Shown: positions 48,236-59,904, counted from the first letter of the stretch. The stretch: 64,000 nt of DNA from Ampullaceana balthica (GCA_944989445.1 CALYLW010000054.1:2170654-2234653), one strand, 5' to 3'. Notes: a model not told the origin generated them from the letters alone. Program-made: numbers and translations.

Positions 48236-50380
48236 ACGAACGCCAACCCACACACACAGCACTGGAGGCCAAGAGTGAGTTGTTTTACTGCCATGGCACT
48301 TACACGGTGTCGGAGGTTTGAGGGCGTATGTACGAGGTGGTAGGGCTGTACATATGGCGAGATTCCCCCGGGGGGGTATATTAATTGGAAGCGATGGGTC
48401 ATTGTATGACTCCAGCTCCGACACGTGACGTCACGCACCAAAAGATGGCGCCGGGGGAGAGAATGGGACGGCGACTTGCGTCAGGGTCGGTATACCATGC
48501 CAGACCCCAATGGAAAAGTTCAGACTCCCAACGCCATCGGCCCATTGTTTATGGCCCCCGACAATCCTCGGGCGCCGGATATGTCAAGGGGTGCACGCTG
48601 ACACTGACGGAGGAGGGAAAACGGAGTGATACGGAGGGGGTGGGGGGGGGGTGACGGATCTTAAAAGTCTAGCCACACACAAAACAACAGCAAAAAAAAA
48701 CAACAACACAAAAACACAAATAACTTGACACTGAATCGTGTGCTAACCATTATTTGTATTGGCTGAACACGAGGTTTCACACTTGAACACATAAATAAGA
48801 AGAAGTCATAATAATTTTTAAAGAAAGTATTTTTCAAGAAAGACTCTTCAAGGTAGAGCAAAATATCATTTGAAGAAAGGTACGTTTTTTTTTGTTTTTT
48901 TTTCTTTTACATTTTCTAATTATGAATTACAACATTAATTATCTAACAATACTTCGTTGTCAATTTTAAATGACAAATCTTAAACATTAATTTGATATTA
49001 CCTTGTCTCTGTCACACTAACGGATACATATTTTAATGTGCTATACATTCTATTATGCATGGTATCAATCAGAAACAATGCGAAAGTCAACTTAAGTTTT
49101 TAACTGGCATTGGCTCTAAGTTCAACCACCCCTCAAATCAATTTATAAACGAATACATGGATACAGTTGAGGTTTACTGAACCACCTGTAAACATTCTCT
49201 ACAAACACAGCGACATCTCGTTGGCCTGGTGATGGTGTCCCCCACCCCACCCCCCCAGACAGGCGCTGCTACTTTACCCCGAGACTGACCAGACCGCCGG
49301 ACGTGTAAGTAAGGTTGTGTGCAGCGACAGGCGCAAGATGGTTTTAAAAAAGTGGGGTGGGGATGGTGCTGGGGGACAGAAAAGTTCTCATGAAGAAAAA
49401 AACCAACAACAACACATTTAATGTGAAAGAAAAGAGTAACATCCCCCGGTCTCTTTTTTCTGTCCAAATCCCCGAAACAACTCGCAACAAAACAAATGAG
49501 GAGGTCAGACCAGCAGTGAGTGAGTGAGTGAGTGAGTGAGGCGGCGCGTGAGGCAGACAAAAGATAAAAAACAAAGGGAGGGTGGGGGAGGAGGGAAGGG
49601 AACAGCCAGTCAAACGGACAAGAGTGTGGAGGCCGGAGAACAACACAAAAAGAGACAAGTGTGGGGGGCGGGATGGGGCAGGGAGTGAGAGAGCGGCTCC
49701 TGGAGATGCAGGAGGGAGGGGTGGAGGCAGCCACTCAATACGGTTAGACTGATTGATTTACGAGCAACACCTAAGATAGAAAATAAATTCAGGGAGAGCA
49801 GCTGGCCCCGCGAGACCGCCGCACTAAATAGCAGGCCTGTCATTGCTAGTAATTTATCCCGACTGATAATCCATTACTTTAGATGTGGCCATAAATCTTG
49901 GCCGGTAGTTTAGCCCCTTCGCGGCTCCGCCCACTTTCTACCCCGCGCGCACCCCTCCCCCACCCCGCAATCTTTCCTCTCCACTCCCCCCCCCCGGGGC
50001 CCACTCTAACCCCTACGAGTTTTCCCCGGGTTATTTTGGTCAAAAGATATCCATGCACCCCTGATGGCGTAACTTCCAGCTGCAGCCCCCCCCCCACAAC
50101 ACCATGTGATGAGCCCAGGAGGATGACAGGAAATGTTGTAGTGAATAAACAGTGAGAGTAACAAGTGCATGTCTTGTTGGGGGAAGGGGGGCGGGCGGGC
50201 GTGGGGGGAAAAGTGTGGGGGGAGGGGGAAATACGTAACGAAACGAAGGCGGCTTTATATCAAGGATTTTATTATCTTTATAAATGCAAGCAGAATCACA
50301 AATGGGTTGGACAGCCCAGGGGGCGCTAATGTGTTACACGCCATTGCAGTACCACAAGTGAGCCGCAGGCACTTTTTAAT
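48236..50380. other. Spacer of ~2.1 kb, no gene seen
   Basis: CRE palindrome at 48426; (GTGA)n microsatellite at about 49516-49540; G/C runs at about 48640, 49230-49250, 49986-49995 and 50180-50230. Open frames near 49174-49734 are proline- and serine-rich from low-complexity DNA. Nothing identifiable. Confidence 0.5.
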
Positions 50381-50957
50381 CAATTATAAAACAACCCCGA
50401 AAAAACTAAGTTTTTTACTATAAATCCCTTATATATGAGACATAACTAAAAGTATTGATTATGTTCAAACGCGACAAATATTTACAGACTGAATCTGTCT
50501 TAACTCCCGTTTGCTTTTAACCCGGGGGGTGGGGGGGGGTGGGAGAGGGGAAAGGTCTTGTCACCGATCGCTGTACCGAGTTCAGCAGCGTGACACGCAA
50601 AATGTAAACAAAAGCACGCCGGTACACCTGGTTAAAGCACGAGATGTGTTCACCTGTGGCTGGGGTGAAGTCAAGTGACCCGTAAAATGTAAACGATAGC
50701 GACCGCTACATATAATTTATATAGATAAACTAAAAATGCATTAATTTAATTACGGTACGTTCGATCGATCTGAAATTTTGATACGATGCATTGTTATGTG
50801 AGACGGGTCCATGTGCCAAATTTCTGCTCGATCGGATCACGGGAAGTGGGTCATTTTTTACTTTTGTTTTTCCACCCGCCCAAGACAGAGAGACAGAGAT
50901 GACGACAGAACGACAGGGAGACAGAGACGGCAGTGAAGTTAATATAAGGGATTTAAA
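50381..50957 (+). repeat. Dispersed ~470-bp family, single copy
   Basis: It starts with AAGTTTTTTACTATAAATCC and ends AATATAAGGGATTTA. The inner landmarks match the tandem copies at 45284-46722, with a longer, different middle (50480-50720). Confidence 0.85.
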
Positions 50958-51270
50958 AATATTTATTAAAATATCTTTTAACCTGCAAACAGCATTGTGC
51001 TAGCCACACAATCCCTTGCTCGTTAGTGGTGGCGAACGCTACTTCACTTGCCCCAAAGTCCGTCATGGACTGGAAAGGGGGTTATTATTAAAAGATTCAA
51101 CACAGTCACCCAAACCCCTTTTTCCCTACCTTTAAGGCTAGTGATAATACATGCGTCACAAACTCCCCCCCCCACCCCCCATTATGTTACCATCTGGACT
51201 TCTAAGCCTAGCTAGCACGACAACCCGATGGCGGGGAACTGGACGCGGAGTGGCACTGATAACTAAGAAT

Positions 51271-51458
51271 CATGCCCGTCTTAGGCCACTGCAACATTAT
51301 GCGGCCGCAGTGGGCCCCGCATTTTCATAGGCCCCGCCTGTCTTAATTTTCACTTATTATCCTTATTAATTCCGTATCCCTACCCAAAACTGGGCTCCGC
51401 GCAACGCGTTTCGCAAACTAATCCGCATAGGGCCCCGCAGTTGCTAAGACCGGCCTTG
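51271..51458. mobile_element. hAT-type MITE, 188 bp, perfect 8-bp TSD
   Basis: Flanks CTAAGAAT at 51263-51270 and 51459-51466 are identical. Ends CATGCCCGTCTTAGG and CTAAGACCGGCCTTG are decayed CAGGGCCGGTCTTAG-type inverted repeats. The interior (GTGGGCCCCGC, TTTCATAGGCCCCGCC) is shared with the copy at 51671. Confidence 0.88.
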
Positions 51459-51593
51459 CTAAGAATCCAACACTTCAAATCAACAATAATTGAACAGCGG
51501 ACAAATAAACGTTGTAGAGTCAATAAGATGAAGAGTTTACAAAAGTGTTTGGGTGTGGCTACCAGAAAACAGATAATAGGGCCTAGAGCAGTA

Positions 51594-51613
51594 CTAGAGC
51601 AGTACTGCTCTAG
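51594..51613. repeat. Perfect 20-bp palindrome
   Basis: CTAGAGCAGT joined directly to ACTGCTCTAG. A further CTAGAGCAGTA lies just upstream at 51582, so the left half is tandemly doubled. Confidence 0.95.
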
Positions 51614-51670
51614 AGGTTATTGTCTCGTAAAATATTTTGCACTTTCATGATTATGACTTTTGTCTGTGGT

Positions 51671-51864
51671 CAGGGCCGGTCTTAGGCCTTTGAAACCTAT
51701 GCGGCTGCAGTGGGCCCCGCGCTTTCATAGGCCCCGCCTATCTTAATTTTCACTTATTTTCTTTATTAATAATTAATTCCTTATCCATACTCAAACTGGG
51801 CCACGCGCAATCCGTTTCGCATACTGAGCCTCATAGGGCTTCGCAATTGCTAGGTCCGGCCCTG
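51671..51864. mobile_element. hAT-type MITE, 194 bp, second copy
   Basis: Ends CAGGGCCGGTCTTAG and CTAGGTCCGGCCCTG. Flanks TCTGTGGT (51663-51670) and TCTGTTGT (51865-51872) match at 7 of 8. It is the same subfamily as 51271-51458, about 210 bp away in the same orientation, with different target duplications, so the two are independent insertions. Confidence 0.88.
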
Positions 51865-51872
51865 TCTGTTGT

Positions 51873-52463
51873 TGCTATATCCATACTGCAAACGGCTGCA
51901 AAAATTTTAAATAGACACACGAAAATGAACGCTAGAGATCAGTGGTCTCATCCAGCGCTCGAGTGTACCACAAGTTCCTCACTTTCTCGTGTATTTGAAA
52001 CGCTATATAGTACTATATACTCTTTAAAAACCTCGATCTCCGAACAACTGAATTTTTCAAAAAGCCTATACTCTCCAAACACATCGACTTTCTTATAATA
52101 CAAGCCATTTGCTGCTTCCCTCATACACTCCGATGAAGTTGCCACTAGTTTTCTTCGTTCTGCCGTAGTATGCGTGTAACTTGATGTCCTAATATCTAAA
52201 CATACTTTTAAAGTATACCACAACGTCCCGTCTTCCATAGTTTTATCAAGTAAATTCAAAGTACTGTCGGCGGGCTTGATGAATTGACGTCATGGGCCGG
52301 ATTCGGGCGTAGTTTGGTGATCGCTGTGATATCAGATATAGAGGTTATTCTATTGGACAGTGAAATATTTCCGAGTTAACAAACAAATTTCCGGGGTAGA
52401 CGTATTAAATAATGAGTGGAGAATCTTGATTGATAAATAAAGTTGAAACAATTCTACGAAGTA
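51873..52463. other. Spacer with one unassigned open frame
   Basis: A 103-codon minus-strand frame (51948-52259) has ordinary amino-acid composition but no domain I recognise. TGACGTCA occurs at 52285. Otherwise nothing identified. Confidence 0.4.
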
Positions 52464-52589
52464 CAGTAGTACCTCGAGATACGAATGCTTGTCGTGTTGT
52501 TACGCAGTTCAATGACATTTGCCTGAGTCGTTTCAGAAGAAGAAAATGTAAAAAGCAGACAGAAACAAGCTTCCTGGGATCAATATTTT

Positions 52590-53285
52590 GCTAAGAGACC
52601 AACAGTAAGTCAGTAAGCGTAATGTTGGTGGAAGTGAGACAAGCTAAGAGACCAACAGTAAGCGAAGATGTTGGTGGAAGTGAGACAAGCTAAGAGACCA
52701 ACAGTAAGCGAAGATGTTGGTGGAAGTGAGACAAGCTAAGAGACCAACAGTAAGCGAAGATGTTAGTGGAAGTGAGACAAGCTAAGAGACACACAGTAAG
52801 CGAAGATGTTGGTGGAAGTGAGACAAGCTAAGAGACCAACAGTAGGCGAAGATGTTAGTGGAAGTGAGACAAGCTAAGAGACCAACAGTAAGCGAAGATG
52901 TTGGTGGAAGTGAGACAAGCTAAGAGACCAACAGTAAGCGAAGATGTTAGTGGAAGTGAGACAAGCTAAGAGACCAACAGTAAGCGAAGATGTTGGTGGA
53001 AGTGAGACAAGCTAAGAGACCAACAGTAGGCGAAGATGTTAGTGGAAGTGAGACAAGCTAAGAGACCAACAGTAAGCGAAGATGTTGGTGGAAGTGAGAC
53101 AAGCTAAGAGACCAACAGTAAGCGAAGATGTTGGTGGAAGTGAGACAAGCTAAGAGACCAACAGTAAGCGAAGATGTTGGTGGAAGTGAGACAAGCTAAG
53201 AGACCAACAGTAAGCGAAGATGTTGGTGGAAGTGAGACAAGCTAAGAGACCAACAGTAAGCGAAGATGTTGGTGGAAGTGAGGCT
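52590..53285. repeat. 46-bp minisatellite inside the pogo-like element
   Basis: About 15 units of 46 bp contain AGAGACCAACAGTAAGCGAA and GATGTTGGTGGAAGTGAGAC. Substitutions TTAGTGG, AGTAGGCG and CACACAG mark sub-blocks. Confidence 0.95.
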
Positions 53286-53432
53286 AAGAAAATTAAATGT
53301 GAAACAAAAAATTAGAAAGCGCAAAACAAAAAGTAAATTTTAAAAATATATTAAAAAGCAAATTTAAAATGTACATAATTTTAAGTGTTGTGCTACGTAT
53401 GTTAAGTGCGGAGTTGTACTAAATGTAAGTGT

Positions 53433-53935
53433 TTATTAAATCCTTTATATTAACTCGTGGTGTCTGGTTGTTTGCTTGAACCCTTGATTGCTTGCTTGTC
53501 GCCAAAACTTTTGATCAATTTTTAACCCACTTCCTCGTAGGCTAGCGAGCTGAAGTTTTGCAGGCAGTTTCGTACCGATGATAAAAACAATGTATCAAAA
53601 TTTCAGAACGATCGCATGTACCGTAGTTAAATTATTGATTTTTTAGATAATTTTATTTATTCCTATGTATCATGTTATTTTTTGAGATAGAGTGTCGCGG
53701 TGCGTATTATATTGAACAACCTTTCTGTCGCGCAATAAGGTGCGTATTTTATTGACAACACTTTTTATAAACATATTCCTGATCGGTGCGCATTATATTA
53801 AACACGTTTTACGAGACATAACTACAATTTTGTATTTTTGGATGGCCTAGCTGCGTATTATAATGAACATTCTTTTAGTTACTTCTTGTACATAAAAGGA
53901 TTTATAGTCAAAAACTTGTTTTTTTACGTTTTTTA
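53433..53935 (-). repeat. ~500-bp dispersed repeat, inverted copy
   Basis: It is collinear with 17505-17995: both share GCTTGTCGCCAAAACTTTTG, GGTGCGTATTATATTGAAC and GGATTTATAGTCAAAAACTT. Confidence 0.88.
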
Positions 53936-54024
53936 AAGATATTTAGGATAAATTCATGTAGAGTTTTTACATAACGCATTTTTTTCATAAAGTTAAGTGT
54001 TTCGTACGTAATACCGTTATGTTT

Positions 54025-54106
54025 TCTACCATCCGTTCTCCTCCCCTACCATCTCCTCCCCTACCATCTCCTCCCCTACCCTCTCCTCCCCTACCATCTC
54101 CTCCAA
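54025..54106. repeat. CTCCCCTACCAT microsatellite
   Basis: Five to six imperfect 13-14 bp units of CTCCTCCCCTACCAT lie at a site that has only one unit in the related fragment near 43800. Confidence 0.85.
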
Positions 54107-54159
54107 CTTCACCACATCGCCTCACGTTTGTTTACATATTATTTTTCATTTATTTATTA

Positions 54160-54723
54160 CTAGACGCCCCGCGGCGTAGCATACGCCGCAGACTTGCTCA
54201 TGGAGAGTGCAAAGAAAGTGGAGAAAGAGCGGACACAAACTACAGCACCAAGAAATCAAAATATCGCGAGTGGACGTCGGTTTGGGGGGGGGGACTTCCG
54301 ACTCATTATTATTTTCGAGACATTCGCACTGTGGTTATCTACCTGCCCACCACTCTTTACCACATTAGCTTGCCAACCATAAACTGTGATTTGCCGACCC
54401 TAGCGAGGGTCAACCATGTTGGCAATAAAGTGGTAAAAGAACGGGCACAAGCAGACATTAAAAAAAAATAATTTAAAAAAAACAATGTTTTCGCTGGGGC
54501 TTGAACCCAGGACCTTCCCCGTATACGACGGACGTGATAACCAGTACACTGCGAATCTCACGTTATTCTGTGAAGAAACAATGCAAGTGAACACAAGGAC
54601 CATTGTTGGTCTCGAAACATTGGTCGACCCCAGCGAGGGTCATTCATCATGCTCGTTTGCCCATACTTGCGTGGTGTCTCGCATGGTCACAAGAAGAGAA
54701 TTATATATATATATATATATAGA
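54160..54723 (-). mobile_element. Helitron, 564 bp, non-autonomous, carrying a tRNA-like sequence
   Basis: On the minus strand the 5' end is TCTATATATATAT preceded by A, followed by ATTCTCTTC and TGCGAGACACCA. The 3' end has the perfect hairpin GCGGCGTA-TGC-TACGCCGC, 11 nt, then CTAG followed by T. The ends match the Helitron at 36064-36598 while most of the interior differs, as expected for Helitrons that capture foreign DNA. Confidence 0.88.
54486..54558 (-). pseudogene. tRNA-like pseudogene (Val-like) inside a Helitron
   Basis: Read on the minus strand, GTGTACTGGTTATCACG fits an A box with D-arm, and GGTCCTGGGTTCAAGCCCC contains a consensus B box. The T-arm pairs perfectly (CTGGG/CCCAG) with a 7-nt TTCAAGC loop. 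The acceptor stem pairs at only about four of seven positions, the anticodon stem has one mismatch, and the loop lacks the invariant T33. The layout resembles animal tRNA-Val. A functional tRNA is unlikely; a captured or SINE-derived tRNA head is the best reading. Confidence 0.6.
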
Positions 54724-55004
54724 TGTTTCCATTGTTTTATTATTATTTATTTTATTTATAATGTGTATTTTTAAGGATTGAAGAATCCTACTTTGTATTT
54801 TCTATAGTTTTCCCTGATATTTTCAATTTTTTGTGTTGTTTCTGTGTGGCTTGGATCGGAATAATATTCTGTATAGAAGGAGCGTCTGTAACAGATAAGA
54901 TAATATTAAGTATTTTACATGTAAAACTTAGTTCAAGATACGAAAGATCCAAGATACGAAAGCCACCGCGGAACGGGTTAATTTCGTATCTCGAGGTACC
55001 ACTA

Positions 55005-55238
55005 ATTGGCTTCAGCTCTATCATACACTTGATGCAAGTTTGGATGTGACGCGGGCTACCTTGGATGGGGCGTATCCCAGCTGGAAAGGGGCGTGGCCTA
55101 CCTGGGTAACGGCGTGGTCCTCTTGGGATAAGGCGTGGCCTGCATAGGATAAGACATTATAGGTTTAGTCAACCCTGGAATAGGGTTCTTGTGTACCTGC
55201 GACAGGGCGTGGTCTACCTGGGATAGTATGCCACCTTA
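55005..55238. repeat. Loose ~30-bp repeat (GGCGTGGCCTACCTGGG)
   Basis: Four to five diverged copies of GGCGTGG followed by CTACCTGGGATA lie across 55065-55230. Spacing is irregular. Confidence 0.6.
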
Positions 55239-55246
55239 CTATAACC

Positions 55247-55455
55247 CAGTGGTTCTCAACTTTTTGAGATTCAAGGACCACTTGAAAAATTTGTGTCTTA
55301 AGCCGCGGACCTCTACTGAAAATTTTGCTACTCCCGTGCAGGAAATTTATAGATAATTATACTTTGTATATAAACTAAAATTTTAACTTCGCGGACCACC
55401 AGGGACATCTCCGCGGACCACTAGTGGTCCGCGGACCACAGGTTGAGAACCACTG
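55247..55455. mobile_element. hAT-type MITE, 209 bp
   Basis: Ends CAGTGGTTCTCAACTTTTTG and GGTTGAGAACCACTG. Flanks CTATAACC (55239-55246) and CTATAACT (55456-55463) match at 7 of 8. Internal GCGGACCACNAG words near the right end are palindromic (CCGCGGACCACTAGTGG). Confidence 0.9.
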
Positions 55456-55463
55456 CTATAACT

Positions 55464-56206
55464 TGTATAAAAGATCGAGTTGTGATGAATTGCAAGCGCC
55501 ATGATGGACCAACTGTTGTGTCCAGAGATGGACACCATGTAACGTTGTCCGTCAATTAATGCTATGCTCTAGCGATCAGCAAGACGAGAACTGTAATTTG
55601 CGTCGGAATCGAATTGCCGGCCGGCTTCAGCTGTTCTGTTTTGTTTGTTATCTCAGTGCAACCTGGTTTGTCTACCTGGGGTCAACTGTCCACACTTGTT
55701 GACGGTTTTATTTGACTTGCGGTTTGTCTGTTTCAGGGAACATCCTGCTAACTTTCGTTAATATTCGTCCGGCGGACTTGATGGCTCAATTTTGGGGACG
55801 TCACAAGCCTACACCAATGACCCCAATTCCAATTTTTAAGAAAAGGATATTCTTTGATGTAATACTAAAATTCGTTTAGCGTCGAAACTGTAGTCGACTC
55901 TGAGAAATCATGTCAAATGCACGTGACCCATGACCTGCTTGTTTTTGTACTTGGATTAAATGGTCACTAAATAATTGTACATTTTTTCTTTTTAAAATAT
56001 TTACTCATATTTTGGTACGCTATTAAAGTGTTTATTTTGTAGCTAAATCTACGGTGATTTTTGTTTCTGACATTTGGCAGTGACATTTTCTAGAGCTCTA
56101 CGTCATATAACCTGGGGTGATGACATAAAATCATTAAGATTATAATCGAAGAGATTCGTTGAAATTGGACCCAAAAATATACTACTTAGCCTTAGCCACA
56201 ATTCAA
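55464..56206. other. Spacer, nothing identified
   Basis: No element end or coding frame recognised. Confidence 0.5.
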
Positions 56207-56823
56207 TGCATACAGTCGTATGGACTGTTTAATTCTATACATACAATCATACGAACTGCACAATTCTATACATACAATCATACGGACCGTACAATTATAT
56301 ACAATACAATCATACGGACTGTACAATTCTATACATACAATCTTACGGACTGTACAATTCTATACATACAATCTTACGGACTGTACAATTCTATACATAC
56401 AATTATACGGACTTTACAATTCTATACATACAATCATACGGACTGTACAATTCTATACATACAATCATACGGACTGTACAATTCTATACATACAATCATA
56501 CGGACTGTACACTTCTATACATACAATCATACGGACTGTACAATTCTATACATACAATCATACGGACTGTACAATTCTATACATACAATCATACGGACTG
56601 TACACTTCTATACATACAATCATACGGACTGTACAATTCTGTACATAAAATCATACGGACCGTACAATTATATACATACAATCATACGGACTGTACAATT
56701 CTATACATAAAATAATACGGACTGCAAAATTCTATACATACAATCATACGGACTTACGATTCTATACATACAATCATATGGACTGTACAATTCTATACAT
56801 ACAATCATACGGGCTGTACATAA
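56207..56823. repeat. 31-bp minisatellite (CATACGGACTGTACAATTC)
   Basis: About 20 units of 31 bp contain CATACGGACTGTACAATTC and TATACATACAAT. Because 31 is not a multiple of 3, the 183-codon frame (56159-56710) cycles through all three phases every 93 bp, so it is an artefact. Each unit holds the palindrome TGTACA. Confidence 0.95.
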
Positions 56824-56884
56824 TGGTACTCTTCTTAGAAGAGTGTAACGTAACTTAATGGCATATTTTCTTTGTATTTAAAGT

Positions 56885-57225
56885 TAACCATTCATGGCTG
56901 ATGTGCACCAGTGGTTAGTGCTCGGTATGGCTGTGCTTAAGTTACCCATTCATGGGCGATGTGCACCAGCGGTTAGTGCTCTTATGGCTGTGCTAAAGTT
57001 ACCCATTCATGGGCGATGTGCAAAAGTGGCTAGTCTGAAGTTATGGTTGTTAAGCTAACGTTAAAACTTGCATGGCTTATGTTCACCAGAGGTTAGTCCT
57101 CCGTTATGTCCGTGAAGCTGGAGTTTATCCATTCATGGCTTATGTGCACCAGAGTTTAGTCCTCAGTTACGGCTGTAAGCTAAAGTTCAAACTTGCATGG
57201 CTGACGTGCACCGGTGGTTAGTCCT
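56885..57225. repeat. ~60-bp diverged tandem repeat, ~6 copies
   Basis: Copies share CATTCATGGGCGATGTGCACC and GGTTAGTGCTC-like blocks with period near 60. Divergence is much higher than in neighbouring arrays, so it is older. Confidence 0.8.
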
Positions 57226-57489
57226 CATGCAGTTATTACTGAGTTCTGTCTGTTTAGCTTACGTGAACCCATGTCTGCTGTACTGAAACTGAAGATGCTG
57301 TCAACGACCTCTGCCCCATCCCCCCCCCCACCCCGTTGTTGGTATTGATCTTTTCAAACATAGACCGTGGCTCGGCTGATTGACAGCACGGCGATCACAT
57401 CTCCTCCTTGTCTATACTTTGATGTGCTCTGACTTTATTTACTCAGGGTTTATGTATTGTAAACGTATGTCAACATGTTTCCTCCATCC

Positions 57490-58195
57490 CAATATGTTGA
57501 AGACGTAGTTTAAACATATTAGCATCGATATGTCGATATGGTGAAGACGTAGTTTAAACATATTAGCATCGATATGTCGATATGGTGAAGACGTAGTTTA
57601 AACATATTAATATTAGCATCCATATGTCAATGTGGTGAAGACGTAGTTTGAACATATTAGCATCCATATGCCAATATGTTGAAGACGTAGTTTAAACATA
57701 TTAGCACCAATATGCCAATATGGTGAAGACGTAGTTTAAACATATTAGCATCCATATGTCAATGTGGTGAAGACGTAGTTTGAACATATTAGCATCCATA
57801 TGCCAATATGTTGAAGACGTAGTTTGAACATATTAGCATCCATATGCCAATATGTTGAAGACGTAACTTAAACATATTAGCATCCATATGCCAATATGGT
57901 GAAGACGTAGTTTAAACATATTAGCATCCATATGCCAATATGGTGAAGACGTAGTTTAAACATATTAGCATCCATATGCCAATATGTTGAAGACGTAGTT
58001 TGAACATATTAGCATCCATATGCCAATATGGTGAAGACGTAGTTTGAACATATTAGCATCCATATGCCAATATGGTGAAGACGTAGTTTAAACATATTAG
58101 CATCGATATGCCAATATGGTGAAGACGTAGTTTAAGCATATTAGCATCCATATGCCAATATGTCGAAGACGTGAACTTATTAACATCCATATGTC
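57490..58195. repeat. 44-bp minisatellite with GTTTAAAC and CATATG palindromes
   Basis: About 16 units of 44 bp contain ATATGGTGAAGACGTAGTTT and AAACATATTAGCATCCATAT. Most carry both palindromes; a common variant, TTTGAAC, breaks GTTTAAAC. Confidence 0.95.
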
Positions 58196-59472
58196 AATAT
58201 ATTTATTTATTTTTAAAAAAAGTCCTCAGGTTAAAATAATAATGGATTTTAATATTTATGTTGTTAAAAGAAACTATTATATTTATATTGGCCCGCGCAA
58301 TTTCTTGAAATTGAAAGCAATAAATAAATCATCGCTTAAAGCTGGATCCCCTATACTCTAGAGGCATCAGCTTCGACGTGTCATAATTGATGGAGGCTGG
58401 AGTAAGGGTCTGGTCATGGGCCAGACCAGGAATCAGTTGTACAATTTGCAAACTCCGGGAACTCTTTTCGTCTACCGCTAGACAGACACACCGCCTTGTG
58501 TATAACTGAAACCTGCAGTCGTTTTCTGTTGTCAACTTCATTCTAAGTCAATAGCTAAGTTGATAGCTAAGTCAATAGTGCGCTCGCCTCACAAGCTGTG
58601 GGGCGCGGAATCTAGCCCACGTTAAAGCCACAATAAAAATATTGATGAATGACTATCGCTAAAAAAAAAGTCCTCCGCTGACCTGGAGAGGAGATGGGCG
58701 CCGCCAAGGTCTACCAAGCCCCGAGAAAAGTCTAATGGAAACAAACAGAACCCCCTACGACCAGGAGGTTATGGGACTCACAAACAAACAAACAAAAAAC
58801 AAACAAAAAACAACAACAAAAAACAACAAAAAAATAATTAAAAAATAAATAAATATATATATAAAAGGAAAAGGAAAAAAAAACTGAGTCACCGTCAGCT
58901 CCAGAGTTTCCTTGAAGAAATTGATTCTGAAATCTTTGACTTGCGTGATCATTATACTTACAACATTGAGGTGGCTAAAAGTGCCGTTATGAAACAAAAT
59001 TGTGAAATAAATGGAACTTTTCCGGAATGAAAGGACACTGCCATTTTAATCCTCTGTGTCCGCATCATTCTGCTGTCTGTCCAGTCAATCCAAGTATGGA
59101 GACGGGTGTCCGAGTCATTATTATTTTCATTTTCTCGGTTAGCCCCCCTCCCCCCACCCCCTGGCTCAGTTGCCAGGTCATGCCGTCAGATCCATTCGTC
59201 AAGTTTTTTATTCTTTTAAATTAAATGTATTGATCGAACCAAACCAATAATACTACACCCCACTCCCACAAATTAACCAGTCACATAAATAAATAAAAAA
59301 CTTTCGCTAAAATACATGCAACATAAATCTATGTTCGAAAAAAAACGTTTCTTTTGTGATTTGTTTGTTGGTGCTAAGTATGTCGAACTACATCTCCAAT
59401 GTAAGCATTTGTGTGGAGAATAATAAATAACTGAAAATGTTTACGATGCCCCACTGAGAGGTTATTGTAACC
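58196..59472. other. Spacer containing a tRNA-like relic
   Basis: Mostly AT-rich. A-rich runs lie at about 58780-58880. Apart from the tRNA-like stretch at 58564-58627, nothing was identified. Confidence 0.5.
58564..58627 (+). pseudogene. tRNA-derived relic (probable SINE head)
   Basis: TAGCTAAGTCAATAGTGCG matches the A box and D-arm pattern TRGCNNAGTNNNTAGNGCG. CGGAATCTAGCCC resembles a decayed B box at the right distance. CCTCA and TGGGG can pair as an anticodon stem around a 7-nt loop that lacks T33. An A-run follows at about 58661, as at a SINE tail. It is too decayed to assign an amino acid. Confidence 0.4.
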
Positions 59473-59630
59473 CTTGCTCCTCGTTGGTCACCAGATTCTA
59501 CCACGTGACCACGACCCTCCACACACACAACACAACGGTCCCTCTATATCTTGCTCCTCCTTGGCCACCAGATTCTACCACGTCACCCCGACCCTCCACA
59601 CACACACAACACAACGGTCCCTCTACCAAA
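59473..59630. repeat. ~78-bp direct repeat, two copies
   Basis: Two copies contain CCAGATTCTACCACGT and AACACAACGGTCCCTCTA, with small differences in the CA run. Confidence 0.9.
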
Positions 59631-59904
59631 GAGGAGGTAATCATAATTATTTTTAAGATGCCCAGTTTATCACCCATAATATGAAAAAATAACAACTCGT
59701 CTTTCAAATCTATCTTCCACCGCCCCAACTCCCCCCCCCCACACACTTTATGCTCCCCCCCCCCAACCTTGGACAACCCGAGGGTGTTATTTTATTACAT
59801 ACCCGGTTTTGATGGATTGGAAGTGGAAATATGTGAATATGGCGGTGCGGTTATTTTCCCCTATTAAAAAAAAGTGGATTTAAATAATGGTCAGAGATGA
59901 AGTG

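Larger units (their letters stand above)
52464..55004. mobile_element. Pogo/Tigger-like element, ~2.5 kb, with nested insertions
   Basis: The left end CAGTAGTACCTCGAGATACG (preceded by TA) and right end CGTATCTCGAGGTACCACTA are inverted repeats. Blocks at 53380-53430 and 53945-54125 are shared with the fragment at 43382-43836. Between them sit a 46-bp minisatellite (52590-53285), a ~500-bp dispersed repeat (53433-53935) and a Helitron (54160-54723). No transposase frame remains. A clean TA duplication on the right is not visible. Confidence 0.65.

Noticed and set aside
49174..49734. 186-codon serine/proline-rich frame on the minus strand
   Set aside because: Low-complexity C/T-rich DNA including a (GTGA)n microsatellite explains the composition.
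51948..52259. 103-codon minus-strand frame with normal composition
   Set aside because: Not recognised. Length is within chance for this region and it lies between transposon insertions; left as unassigned. A protein database search would decide.
56159..56710. 183-codon Tyr/Ile/Thr-rich frame
   Set aside because: A 31-bp repeat open in all three phases gives a 93-bp cycle; no independent evidence.
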